Shown here one piece after another: positions 1 to 15,600 of a stretch of DNA of 64,000 nucleotides. How positions within the stretch are numbered: the stretch's first letter is position 1; each line of letters opens with the position of its first letter. The stretch comes from Atopsyche davidsoni (taxonomy: Eukaryota; Arthropoda; Insecta; Trichoptera; Hydrobiosidae). The stretch covers positions 4,174,001-4,238,000 of the forward strand of contig JAILWY010000026.1 in the NCBI GenBank assembly GCA_022113835.1, read 5' to 3'. The notes beneath the pieces were generated by a model that was given only the letters and a program-made list of their open reading frames with translations, made no database searches and had not been told where the DNA came from. Made by a program: the position numbers and the translations under genes.

Positions 1-392
1 ATTTTCATAATATCTTTCAACGTCACATTTTTATAATATAATGCGTCATTTTCATGATAAAGCATTTCGTCGGTTAAGTCCACTTTTACTTTGGCGCTCT
101 AGCCCGAGGTTGGTCCCGATTCTCTTCAAAAAGGTGACAGCCTTCCTCATTGAAAACCCTGGTGCATAAGTTATACTATTTTTTCACGTATATTATTTCT
201 ATGTTTTCAGTTCTCGTGAGAACAATGTAAATGTTACATTTACAGTACATAGGACCACTTTAAAGTATTTTTTTTTTTTTAATAATCCTTGTTTTTAGTA
301 TATCTTACATATCATGTTGGAAATTTTACGAAACGCGGCATACCACTCAAGAACGCAGTATTCATTATTATCTGTATACTTATATTGAACAT

Positions 393-605
393 TTTTCTCG
401 CTTTGTATTTGCTGCACTTACTTGCTTAACTTTTCCTATCTCAAACAACTTTCCACAAAGTTGAATATATTGCAGAAATAAAATCTTTAGTGCTCAGATG
501 TCTCTCGGATAAGTTCAAATTAAGTCTTTCTTCCTGCTTTCTGTCCGCTGCACTAGCCCAGTGAACTTTTTCTATCTTAAACAAGCTACTTGCCACAAAA
601 ATCAG
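393..605 (+). repeat. Imperfect direct repeat, two diverged copies
   Basis: The stretch at about 393-465 resembles the stretch at about 530-605. Both have a CTGCAC core, then AACTTTT, then CTATCT-AAACAA, then CCACAAA, with small insertions. The offset is about 135 bp. This looks like an old tandem duplication of unknown origin. Confidence 0.35.
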
Positions 606-3600
606 CAACCCAGCTTGCGAGATCGTGACGGAGTTACCTAATTTAAGCGTGCACTTCGCGCTGTACTCTGCGCTGAAAATTTACGCTAAGAACAAAGGGA
701 AGTTTAGATTCTGACGCTCGGGTCCCACCTCCGGAGGGTTGCCACCTTCAGCAGTGGATGGGGGATACGTCGAGAGGGACTTGCAATCTAGGTCAGAAAG
801 AGACAAGTCAATGCGCTCTCCATAACCATTCAGGAGATTCCGAGGCTGCTAGGGCGTCCTGAATGCCCTGAGTAACTTTGCTTTAAATTACTTTCGCGTG
901 TTAAGGATTTTTATTCTGGTGCTGTCTATTGGTTTACTTTAAAAGATGTTATCAATTCGTTTTCAATAATTATTGATAAGTATCGATAGTCATTCAACAG
1001 CAACATAAAATATTTTTTTGCATTGGTATCATGTTTTGAAAGTAATCATTTGTCATGGTAAAGTTTATAAAAGTTATGCTTTGATACATTTCAGATTATT
1101 TTATTATTTACACGTATTTAGTGTTATTTGTAATCAATAATAATTATAATTACACTCAAAGAGTGATGTCAGCAAGCAAAACCTATGTGATCTTCATAAT
1201 CTATAACAAAACCCATTTTGTCTTCTAGCAAACAAAAGATGCAATATATGATCTACTTTTATTTTTGCCTTTTGAGAAATAGACTATAACTAAGCAAGAA
1301 TATTAAATAATCCTCAATATGCAGAGCTTATTGATGATGTATGTTAAAAACACAAAAATATATATTTTGCTGGCTAGCTGCACACAGATAATGAGAGTTG
1401 TGGCAATAAATGAAAACTCTTTTTTATTCTTCTTAGTCATCAATTCTATTATAAACCAACAACTCAGCGTTATTAAGGACTTAGTTGCTTTCGTAACCCA
1501 ATCACTTCAGTTTATCAATTTTTGTTAATTAACTTATACTAATATCATCAAACATACGTTAAAGCTATATCTTGCCTATTAAATCCTCAGAATTTTAGAT
1601 GCTCTATTGTCATATACAATAAATAGAACTACTAAATAAATTCTAACTCTTTTTTTACTCACTCTGCTGTGGAAAAAAAACATTCAAGCCAAAAAAAAAA
1701 AAACGTGTACTACTACTTTTATCAAGCGGAATCTTTTTTCACCTACAGAGGTGATTGCGAGTTAACCTGTGTACACTCAATTCTTCTACTAAAGTCTTTA
1801 AGCACTTTAAGTGTTATTGGAGTTGTGAGTATATCCCATATACGGGCATAGAGAGCTAGTTAGATCAATTAATTAAATACTAAAGGATTTTACTTAGTAT
1901 GATTATTGCCCTTAATGGCAAAAAAATATATATATTTAAAATTTGTATAAAAAATAAATTAGAAATATTTTTCTGTATAAGATAAACTTGTGTTATGTTT
2001 TAATACAAACATTTTAAAGCTTTTAAATATTTTTTAAAATTGCATGAATATTATAAAGTATTGTATTTAAGAGCTGTAACTATTTGTATTAATAATGCAA
2101 ATATTGGGTATTTAAATATTTTAAATTAATCATTATTAAATGTAGTAACTCACAGTTATTAATATACAATTAAACAACTTTAAGTTTTGTTATTAATTCT
2201 ATCAGTTAATAGTAAAACTAAATGCCCTTTTAATATTAATGCTTTAATGTTAAGAGTGAGAGGTCTTTTAGCGACTTAAGTTTTGACTTTACAGGACTTA
2301 AAAACTTTTCTTAGTAATACGATTATTAGATTTAATAACGAAACCTTGCCACAAAAAAAACTTGCAAGTTAAAACCTTATTCTTAGAACTAATTAGTATT
2401 TTGCATTTTTGAAATATTCAAAAAGCTCTTATTAAAATACCGATTTTTCAATTTTAAAAATCAATTTAGTTATAACAAATCCGGAGCTTTTATGCTAATG
2501 GCTCGATTAGATACTGATCTTAAAATAATCAAATTTTTTCTTGAATATTGGATCTGCATTTGAATCATAGGTTAGCATTTGGATGTCAGGAATTTTATAA
2601 TTTTATGTTATTTGCAGTGAACAGAATTAAATACATTTTTTTTACTTGAGTCGCCGATCGTGCTATACTTCTTATTTAACGTTAGCATTTATCAAAGAAA
2701 GCACATATTTTACAAATATATTTTTTTTTACAACCATGGTCCTTTAGAGAAAATAATCCAATATAGAAACAAAATGACTTCACGTGACTTGATTACATGC
2801 TAGTAATACAGATTTAAGAGTGTCTGTTATAAGATTATCGATAAGGAGGTCTAACGGCCATCGGAGACCAGCCTTGGACCTCATCAGTTATTTCAGCCAA
2901 TTAACCAGATGGGCCCGCTGCCTCCATCCATTATTACTTGCAAGCTCCCCCGAGCCAGAGCTTCTGAAAGTTGGGGCTGCGCGACCCCCGAGCTTTTGCC
3001 TGTCCCAGATATGAAACTGCAGTATTTGCGCTGCAACTTGTTTGACAAACTTTGATGACACTCTGAGGGAAATTTCGTAAAGTTACTTGAAATTTTTAAA
3101 ACAGCAGAAAACTAAAATTTATCATTTCCGGTTGCAATGCATAAATTCTCTCTAAAAGTACAACTAATAAGTATACAATAGTTTGAATTTATTTTTGGCG
3201 GTCTAGAATAAATAATAATTGACAAATTATGAGAGTGACTATTTGAAAGTTGAACTTGTATATATCTAAACTTTTGAATGCTGTATATGCTAGTCAAATT
3301 ATTGTATTTTCGATTCGATTACCACAATAATAAGTTATCAAAACTTTCCAATAAGTTTTCACGTAAGTCATTGCAGTATTTTAAACAAATCCATATTTTT
3401 TTCTTTGTGGAAGTTTCAACTTTGAAATAAACACGTATTATCTTGAATAGTAGTTTTGTAAGTCTATAAATCTTAAGGTAAAAGATTTTACAATTTCTTG
3501 TTTTTTTATTGGTTTGGTATGAATCAGTTCGATCACCTTCTAAGTTAATTTCAAACTGGTGGATTTTGGCTCAAACGAGTTATATAATATAATAAGAAAA

Positions 3601-5440
3601 AGCTTTTCTTCCAATCAATATTATTTTTTCCACATGTGAGGTTTTTGTTAATAAAAAAACAAACGTTAGACAAAAAGTTAGAAAACTTTAAAACGTTTTT
3701 GATTCTATTTGAAATAAAATATGTACGGTCGATGGACATATAAAGATAAACAAACGAAAAAATGTAAATAGTTTTTTAAGTAAGATATTATCATTAAATA
3801 TTATTTTACAAGAACCACTGTAAGGTCACACGACGGGACCTATACACATGGGAGGGTATCTGAAGAAGGGATGGATTCATCTTCTCTAATTCGACCCTGG
3901 GATAGATACACGACAATATCAATATGTGTTCACTCTGTTTATTAAAATCTATTAAGTAATAAACTCTTTACTTTTTATAACATAAACGTTTACAAAGTTG
4001 TCTGTACATTTTTATTTTGTTTTATCGTAATATTACTTTTGCTTTACAATTCAGCAACTGAAGTGTCGAATCACTAAATATAAATTTCATATTTTTTTAA
4101 CTGTATTTTATCTGCCAAGTATTCTTCGTCCGTTACATTATCAAATTTAAAAAATGTTATTTAACTGCCAGGAGCTAGTTACATTGGAGTAATTATTAAT
4201 ATGGTTTAAGGAATATCATCGAATTTCATGAATTGAATGAGTGCTTTTTTCCTTTCGTTGCTGTATGCTAGCCAGTTACTGCATTTTATATTCGGATTTT
4301 TCATACTTTTAGGAGTTATGTAAAATTGAGAATTTGAATCTAAAGCAATTAGGTTTCTTCCGTTTGCGATTTGGTCGAAGATGATTTGTACTGAAACAGT
4401 ATGTACAAACAAATATTATCAAAGAAACCAACACCGAAAATATACAGTACAATATTAATTAAAAAATATATATTAAATTATTGGTTTTTATTAACTGTGC
4501 ATTGTCTATTGTATAGCTATAACCAGTTTCAACAAAATTGAATATCAATTTTAATTCAATGTGCAATTTCTCTCATAAAGTTTTCCGGTTTTTAATAAAT
4601 CAATTTCCACTGTAGAAAAACACTCGTTGGCGATGGAACTCTCTCGGTGTTGTTTCCATTTTATGAAGTTTTGTATTGTTACCATGCGATGCATTTCGGT
4701 TCGAGAACTCGCGTCATACATCAGGCGGTATCGCTAGCCGTACAGATGTATGTCTGGGCATAATAAAGTACAAGATTCTCGGTTGAGTCATGAGGGAATA
4801 TTTCACGTAGATAAACAAAGAGCAATTGTCGTTATGGTGGAAAACGTTTTTCTCACCAAGCTTGAAGTTTCCAGAAGGCGTCTGCAGGGCACTGCTCCTG
4901 CTGTGGCCTGGGGTAACCTTTTGCTGTTCGAATAAATGAATTCTCTTTTTATTTTCAACCGATATCTTTAAAACTAATTTTAAATCAGAATAACTATATT
5001 TATCTTAAATATTGAAGTTTTAAACGTAGATAATGCATTTCAAGCAAAATACTCTAGGTGACTAAAACCTAAACGCTGTACATGCCGTTTTAATTATCCA
5101 GCTTAAGACATTTCTATAAATATCGTTATTACTTTTTTTATAAACATAATTTACCAGAAAATTGCTCCCTTAGACTTTTAAGCGTGTACGACATTATACT
5201 ATCAAAAATCAGACGGTGGGTGTTTTAACGAAAAGCCGAGTTAAGTACTTTTTGAGAATAATTGCAAATATACACGATTTTGCTTTTGTACACAGAAAAC
5301 GTTTTATTTGGAATCTAGAGGTAATTAGATTTTTACAAAAAATATAAGTTAAGACAACAGATAAAAGTCAAATTAATCAAGCTTAATTTCTAAAGATAAA
5401 AGAAACAGCATTGGCGTGAGCAACACCCGAAGCGTGCCGG

Positions 5441-5740
5441 TTATGTAGTGGAGCCGTTATTCGCCAGATTAATGAGGGCCCACCATCTTTGAAGTCTCAA
5501 AAGATACATCAAGAAGATATATTCGTGTAATATTTTAAGCCTGTCGCTAAATTTACGGCCATATTCCATAGCGAAATTCAAAAACTCGGAGAAATTTTCG
5601 CCATCCAAGCATCGTAAATGCTCCTTAATTTTAGTTTTGAATTGCTCCTTGTTTGCGTCACCTCGGGGGCTTCCTCCCCGAGCTTTGCGGATATGAGAGT
5701 TGACCCCGTTCTCGGGCTGTTGCGACACTTGTACGTGCAA
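5441..5740 (-). other. Unrecognised 99-codon open frame
   Basis: An ATG-started frame of 99 codons lies in a GC-richer island, overlapped by other open frames on both strands. The predicted peptide is rich in charged residues in its middle (around KEHLRCLDGENFSEFLNFA), but I recognise no family, signal peptide or catalytic motif. Open frames on both strands of a GC-rich island are expected by chance, so this may be non-coding. It could also be a remnant of a mobile element or a single exon. Confidence 0.12.
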
Positions 5741-6390
5741 TTGGTCGCTGAACTCGACGCTCGAGCACCTCGTGATAAATGGCCAAACACTGAACGTCTT
5801 GGAATCCTTAATGGCTTTTATCTAATGCCGTTTATTTTCTATTTTATTTTTGGTACGTGATTTAGTATGGGTCATTTCAAAATATATATCATCTTTTATA
5901 AATTTTTATACAGGGTGTAACAACCATCGGATTGGCAGGTTGTGTACTGAGTACATGCAATATGATATTATCATTGAGTTTTTAAAGAGAAATCAAATAA
6001 TTATGAAGATTTTAATATCTTTTATGTTTATATATTGAATTATCCGAAGAATTCGATCGTTCTTTCCCCAATGCAAAGTTTGCACACAATTTTCTAATTT
6101 TCATAGTACTGGATTAATTTTGTATTTTAATCAGATGTGAGTACTCAAATTCATTGAGGGTTAAAAAAATTTCATTTAGAGCATAGGTGGCCAACCTTTT
6201 CAGCTGCCGGGCCAAATTAAGGAAATGAGATTTCCTACTGGGCCATAGAACAAAAATTCATTTAATATGTATATAACTTAATAACCGGAATTTGACACTA
6301 TATACTAACACTTTTGTATGCGCCGTAGCAAATCATTGATATACATATCATTTTGAAGCTCTATTCATAAGCTGTCAAAATCAGCCAACA

Positions 6391-7345
6391 GTGTTTGATT
6401 TGCTTGTGCGCATCATATTTTTTTTAATCGTGGAAAATTTTGAAATATGGCGAAAAAAACAGCATTTGCGGGAAGTTTTGCTGAGTCACTTTTTTGCTAA
6501 GAAAACTATAGCTGAAAGTCATCGTTTGCTCATGGGATTGTATGGCAAACATGTTCTTGCGAAAACACAGTGTTTTGAGAGGTTTCAACGCTTTAAAAGT
6601 GGCGATTTTGACATCAAAGACAAAAACGGCCTGGACAGCCGAAAAGATTTAAAGATGGAGAATTGGAAGCATTACTTGATCAAGACTCGTGTCAAACAAG
6701 AAGAGCTTGCGGAATCATTGGACCTGACTCAAGCGGCCATTTTCAAGCGCCTAAAAGCATCGGGATCCATCCTGAAGCATGGAAATTGGGTGCCATAAGA
6801 GTTGAACCCAAGAGACGTGGAAAGGCGATTTTGCATGTCAGATATGCTGCTTGAGCGTCATAAAAAGAAGTCGTTTTTGCAACGAATTATTACTGGCGAC
6901 GAAAAATAAATTCATTAAGACAACTCAAAGAGCAAAAAATCGTATTTGAAGTCCGTCCAACCAGCCAAATCGACACCGAAAAAGAATATTCACGCTGCCA
7001 AGATAATGCTCTGTATTTGGTGTTATCAGAAGGGAGTTGTGTATTATGAGCTTTTAAAACCGGGTGAAACCATTACTGTAGAGGTGTACCGAAAACAACT
7101 GATTCGTTAAAAGAAAACATTGAATAAAAACGGCCTGAATGGAAGACCAGACACGAGACATCGATTTTCCAACATGGCAATGCTCGGCCGCATGTTGCTC
7201 AACCCGTTAATAACTATTTGTAAAATAGAGGATGGGATATTCTGCCCCACCCGCCATATAGTCCAGACTTTGAGTCTTCTGACTACTTTTTGATTCAGTC
7301 GATGCAGAATACGCTTCACTTCAGTCCAGTCGTTCTTTGGATCCA
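6391..7345 (+). pseudogene. Decayed mariner transposase inside the hAT element
   Basis: An open stretch of 135 codons gives an N-terminal helix-turn-helix region with mariner character (a KTQCFERFQRFKSGDFD-like segment). Homology then continues through several stops and frame changes: QRIITGDEK (first catalytic Asp region), GVVYYELLKPGETI near 7030-7080, a region matching the second Asp motif near 7160-7200, and a PPYSPD-like tail near 7240-7265. Multiple stops (for example at 6796 and 6907) and shifts mean no active enzyme is made. The family is IS630/Tc1/mariner, of the type with D,D34D chemistry. I did not find convincing mariner terminal repeats, so the exact ends are uncertain. Confidence 0.75.
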
Positions 7346-7351
7346 GTGCCA

Positions 7352-7955
7352 TTAATTCTTCTGTTTTGTTAAAATAGACATAAATATTGCCACTTGGGCG
7401 ATATCTGTTAGATCTGTGCTTTCATCCAATGCTAGAGAATAAAATATGAACTTGTAAGCTCGATTTTTCAAATGATCTTCAATATGTTTTCCAATGTCGT
7501 CCACACGCCTAGTAATCGTTTGACGAGACGGACTTATTTTTAAAAGTCTGTTTTCTTTTCTGGGCACATAAATTCAACGGCACTCTCCAAACATTCCTTA
7601 ACACTTTCACCATCTGAATATGGCTATTGCATAACTAGCTTTTACATAGCATTTTGACTTTTCAATCACCCTAGTAAATATCTGATGTTGTGCAAAAAGT
7701 TTTCTTTTTAATAAATTGACTTCGTCTTGTCGAATTGCCCTTCATATTTATCAAACCTATTTGCATGCTTAGCCTCGTAATGGCGTTTAATATTATACTC
7801 TATTAATGCTGAAACAGAATTAATGCATATCAAGCATATTGGGTTTGTTTTAAATTCCACGAAAAAATAGTTTATACGCTATCTGTCTTGAAAACTTCTC
7901 TGTTTTCGGTGAATCTTCTCTTATTTGGTCCAACGTGTTTACTATTTGACGCCAT
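7352..7955 (-). pseudogene. Decayed hAT transposase (GTF2IRD2/ZBED-like)
   Basis: An ATG at 7955 opens a peptide with a basic start (MASNSKHVGPNKRRF), followed by a region resembling a BED-type zinc finger: an ICLICI-like cysteine pair, then a histidine-containing KRHYEAKHAN segment near 7770. Stops interrupt it. The clean open part (7352-7567) contains a SLALDESTDLTDIAQVAIF segment, typical of animal hAT transposases and of genes domesticated from them. The C-terminal dimerisation domain is absent, because sequence of mariner origin replaces it. It belongs to the element at 6182-8287. Confidence 0.75.
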
Positions 7956-8295
7956 TCTGTCTAACTGAGTCTAACTAACCAAGCACACGCTTTGCAAGCT
8001 TGCCGCGGACTGGCTGTCGCATCACGCATTCACGCTCACGAGAATCCACGCGAAATCGACGTGCTCGCTTTTTAAAATCAGCTTAAATTTAAGTTAACAC
8101 AAAGAAATTGTCACGGTAGTTTAATCAATGTACTGAGATATATGATATGATATGAGCTACGCTCAATAGAATATTCTAATGGTGGATTTATGTACAATAA
8201 AAAAAAATGTTTGCATATGCTCCGCGGGCCAAAAATAAACTTTCGCGTGCCACGCGTGGCACGCGGGCCATGGGTTGGCCACCTATGATTTAGAG

Positions 8296-12525
<4,230 letters not shown>

Positions 12526-12529
12526 TTCG

Positions 12530-12665
12530 TTGGTATAATTGGTAATGCACCGGCCATGTAAGCTTGGGGATGTGTCTTCAAATCCCACACAAATTACGAT
12601 GATATTTTTATAAGAGTTTTTTTAATCAATTTTCAATATTTGAAAAAATGTACTTAATCATTATC
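12530..12665 (+). repeat. tRNA-derived SINE copy
   Basis: The head resembles a tRNA: a degenerate A box around TATAATTGGTAATGCA, then CGGCCATGTAAGC, then a B-box-like TTCAAATCCCACACAA. The same head recurs at about 29269-29330 (ACCAGCCATGTAAGC, GGGTTCAAATCCCACAC) and the same tail (TTTTTTAATCA onward) follows in both. Shared head and tail at separate loci mark a SINE family and not a functional tRNA. No closed acceptor stem is visible. Confidence 0.7.
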
Positions 12666-15600
12666 AAGGAATCATTGTTACAAGTGAAATTGTTGGAGCA
12701 ATTAAAAACAGTACATATTTTAAACACTTTGTTGATTTATTATTATTTTTAATTTTCTTAAATCTTACATATTACATTCTGAAAAATTCGAAGGTCTCAT
12801 GCCGAATGTAGAAAAGTTAGCAAGCAATTCAAGTGATTAAACATAATTGAGGCTGCGCCAAAAAACGCGTGCTGTGTTTGTATTGAGATCATACCAAATC
12901 TCTATTAAACAAAATATTTTACATCTAATGGGTTTCATTTTAATTTGGAAACAAGTAAAAATTTTATAGAATTAGAAAACATAATTTAACTTGACTTATT
13001 TGATTTTCAGATTACATTTTCTGTAAGCAACTGTGCTTATTTATAGACAACGAAGAGGCTGTCTTTTATGTTGATACGTGTTGTATTTTTTTAACATTTC
13101 ATAACTTGACCTAAGTTTTTTTTATTAGTAATGAACTTATTACATCTCTTATTAGTAATTTTGTCTGGATGTTATTTTATTTATTTTTTAATCAAACTTT
13201 TAATGTAACGTACCATAAAACAGGGTTTTATTAATATTCTGCTAAATTCATCACATAACAAAACTCACAGCTTATTAAGGTTTTATGGACAAAATTTCAA
13301 CTGATGTACTCTCTGAGAGCGAGTGATAAATTGTCTGAACTCGCTTCCATCCCTGCGTGCCTTTTTATACAACAGAATCTATAGTTATTAATTTTAATGT
13401 GCGTCGTGTTTGGGTAGAGAGGAAGTAAATACTCTGGCAGAGTATCACAATGCCTCCACTAAGTCATTTGTTACTCGCAAACCAACACTAGTAGCTGTCC
13501 GACTTAAGGGCTAACGAAAAATACAGCCAAGTCCTCCGTGTAGCCGCACTTAGCTGAATTTTTCTCGTAAGCACTTGGTCTGGGAAATTTCAAAATAAAT
13601 TTATTAGTGCTCCGCTAGCAAAGTGTTTCCCTCGGAAGGCTCTGCGTTGAAATTTAATAAACTGAACACTCAAAGGTAAATTTCATGAATCAACTCGAAA
13701 GTTAACCACCCCTTTTAAGTATTGGTGCGGGTTGTTGCCGCTCCCCTTGCGCTCGCTGCTCACTTCTGAAAACTTTTTACTGAAGTAAGAATAATAAAAA
13801 GTATTTTGTGCACCGGCCCAGATGGTGAGGATGGAAGAAAGTTAAAATAGAGAATTACTGAAATTATTACAAAATGAATGGACTTATTAGGCATTTATTA
13901 TTCAACTGTTTTTTTATTTGTATTCGTGCTAAAGTTTTTTCGTTGTAATTGATATTACTTTTCTGTTACTATATTTACATAGACTAATAATTTGTATGTC
14001 TAAAATATGTTCAGATACAGATAAAGAACGGATAAATTTTATAAAAACTATACTTTGTTTTTTATTAAATCCAATTGTGTTATAACATATACCTATTATA
14101 ATGTATTTGTATTGTATGTAACATATATAATGCTCTCAAATCCTAAAATTTAAAGCTAGTAAATCTAATGAATCTCTCGTATGCTAATTTATACATGATA
14201 GTTAAGTAGATAATATAATGAAAGTCTTCTAATGAATATATCAAAATTTTAACAAGAAGCATAGTTAATTAAATAAAAACTTGAATGTGTACGAATAAAA
14301 CTTGAGATTTTTAATATACAGAAGAATTGGGATGAAATTTATCATGAAACGTAATTCTACCTATTTTGCAATAACTTTAAGTATAAACCTTTATCAGAAC
14401 ACTCCTGTGTAACTATTCATTACTCACTGTAAAAATAAAAGTAAGGAAGAAAAAAATAAAACTGGAACAAAACGTCGAGTCTTCCTTATTGCTCATCTTA
14501 AGACCTGCAATTGCAATTGTTATTTTTCTTGTTGTGCACTAAGTTTCTCTGTGGGATTCCTTTTTAAAATTGCGGTGCAAAAACTTATAAGTGAAAATAT
14601 TATAAAACAAAAAAGTAGGAATTTACTTATTTAAGATATTTTTTTCTATTTGAATAGTTCGCAAATGAAAGTACGATTTGAACATATCATTTATAAAATG
14701 TACGTTTCGATGAGGAATCTTAAAAATATCTTAATTTATTATTTAAAACAGACATGTATTTTTAAAATATTATGATTGTGAAAAATACTTTTGATGAAAT
14801 TTATTTCCATAATATGAGAATATATATTTACCATCATTGAGAACTCACTGTTTTCACAATTTGGTTATTTTCAAATAAATAAAACCACATAATCCCTACA
14901 ACAGCGTATATACCCAAAACCTCCAATTATATTTCAGCTCGGTTATTATCTCTTTTTTTATTATAATAATTATTTTTATACATATTGAAGTCTCCTTTTT
15001 TACGCAATAACTGTTTTTTTTCCCACGCTACACAGCATTAAGTTTATTATTATAAGGGCGAGAAAAAAGCCTCCCTCCGGTTATAATCTGCCTGGGGAGG
15101 GTCTTGTAAATCTTTCAGGCTGTGAGGGAGAGGGTCGCTTGTCCTTCAGGACACTGGCCACTCTTCGGCCTGCCTGCCGTGAAAAACAAACGCTCAACGA
15201 TGCTATTTATTTTCGTACAATATATTCTACTTGTAAAGAAGAATATGAATTACTGATAAAAAGTGTGAATTTTTCTTTCTTTTTTTCATACAACTGAAAC
15301 ACGGGATATTTTAGATAACACCCTATTGCTTACATTTATATAGGGGCTGTATAAGCTTTCAGTTCTTATCAAACTAATTGAATTTTTAATTATATTATTT
15401 CATCCAATGTCAATTTTTGAGATATTATGAAACAGAAAATATAAAAAAACGTTAAGTATCACAAGTTATATGTGATTGCTTTGTTTCCAGCAAAAAAATT
15501 TAAGAGATTAAACAAGTCTGATACAGCCAGAATTGTTTATAATTACTTTCTTACTTTTAGACTTTAATTATTCCCTTTAAAATCTGTAAAGGCTTTAGGG

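Larger units (their letters stand above)
1..6173. other. Gene-free AT-rich stretch
   Basis: No reading frame here has a recognisable protein, plausible splice structure or codon bias. The stretch is AT-rich with homopolymer runs. Two patches are richer in GC (about 670-860 and 5400-5830), but neither gives a protein I can name. A weak direct repeat near the left end is listed separately. Confidence 0.6.
6182..8287 (-). mobile_element. hAT-superfamily DNA transposon, dead, with nested mariner
   Basis: Both ends carry a perfect 15-bp terminal inverted repeat, CATAGGTGGCCAACC (6182-6196, and inverted at 8273-8287). The element is flanked by a perfect 8-bp target duplication, ATTTAGAG (6174-6181 and 8288-8295), the hAT hallmark. 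The right half has a decayed transposase on the minus strand. The left half has a decayed mariner on the plus strand, so the mariner entered later and probably helped inactivate the element. At 2106 bp including the insert, it is short for an autonomous hAT. The termini resemble those of animal hAT families with GTF2IRD2/ZBED-type transposases. Confidence 0.9.

Noticed and set aside
5905..5925. TACAGGGTGTAACAACC as a transposon end (a similar TACAGGGTTATTTT near 8471)
   Set aside because: Such words occur at the ends of some insect elements, but I found no partner end or target duplication.
12530..12600. tRNA gene
   Set aside because: A and B boxes are present but degenerate, no acceptor stem closes, and the same head with the same tail occurs elsewhere, so it is a SINE.
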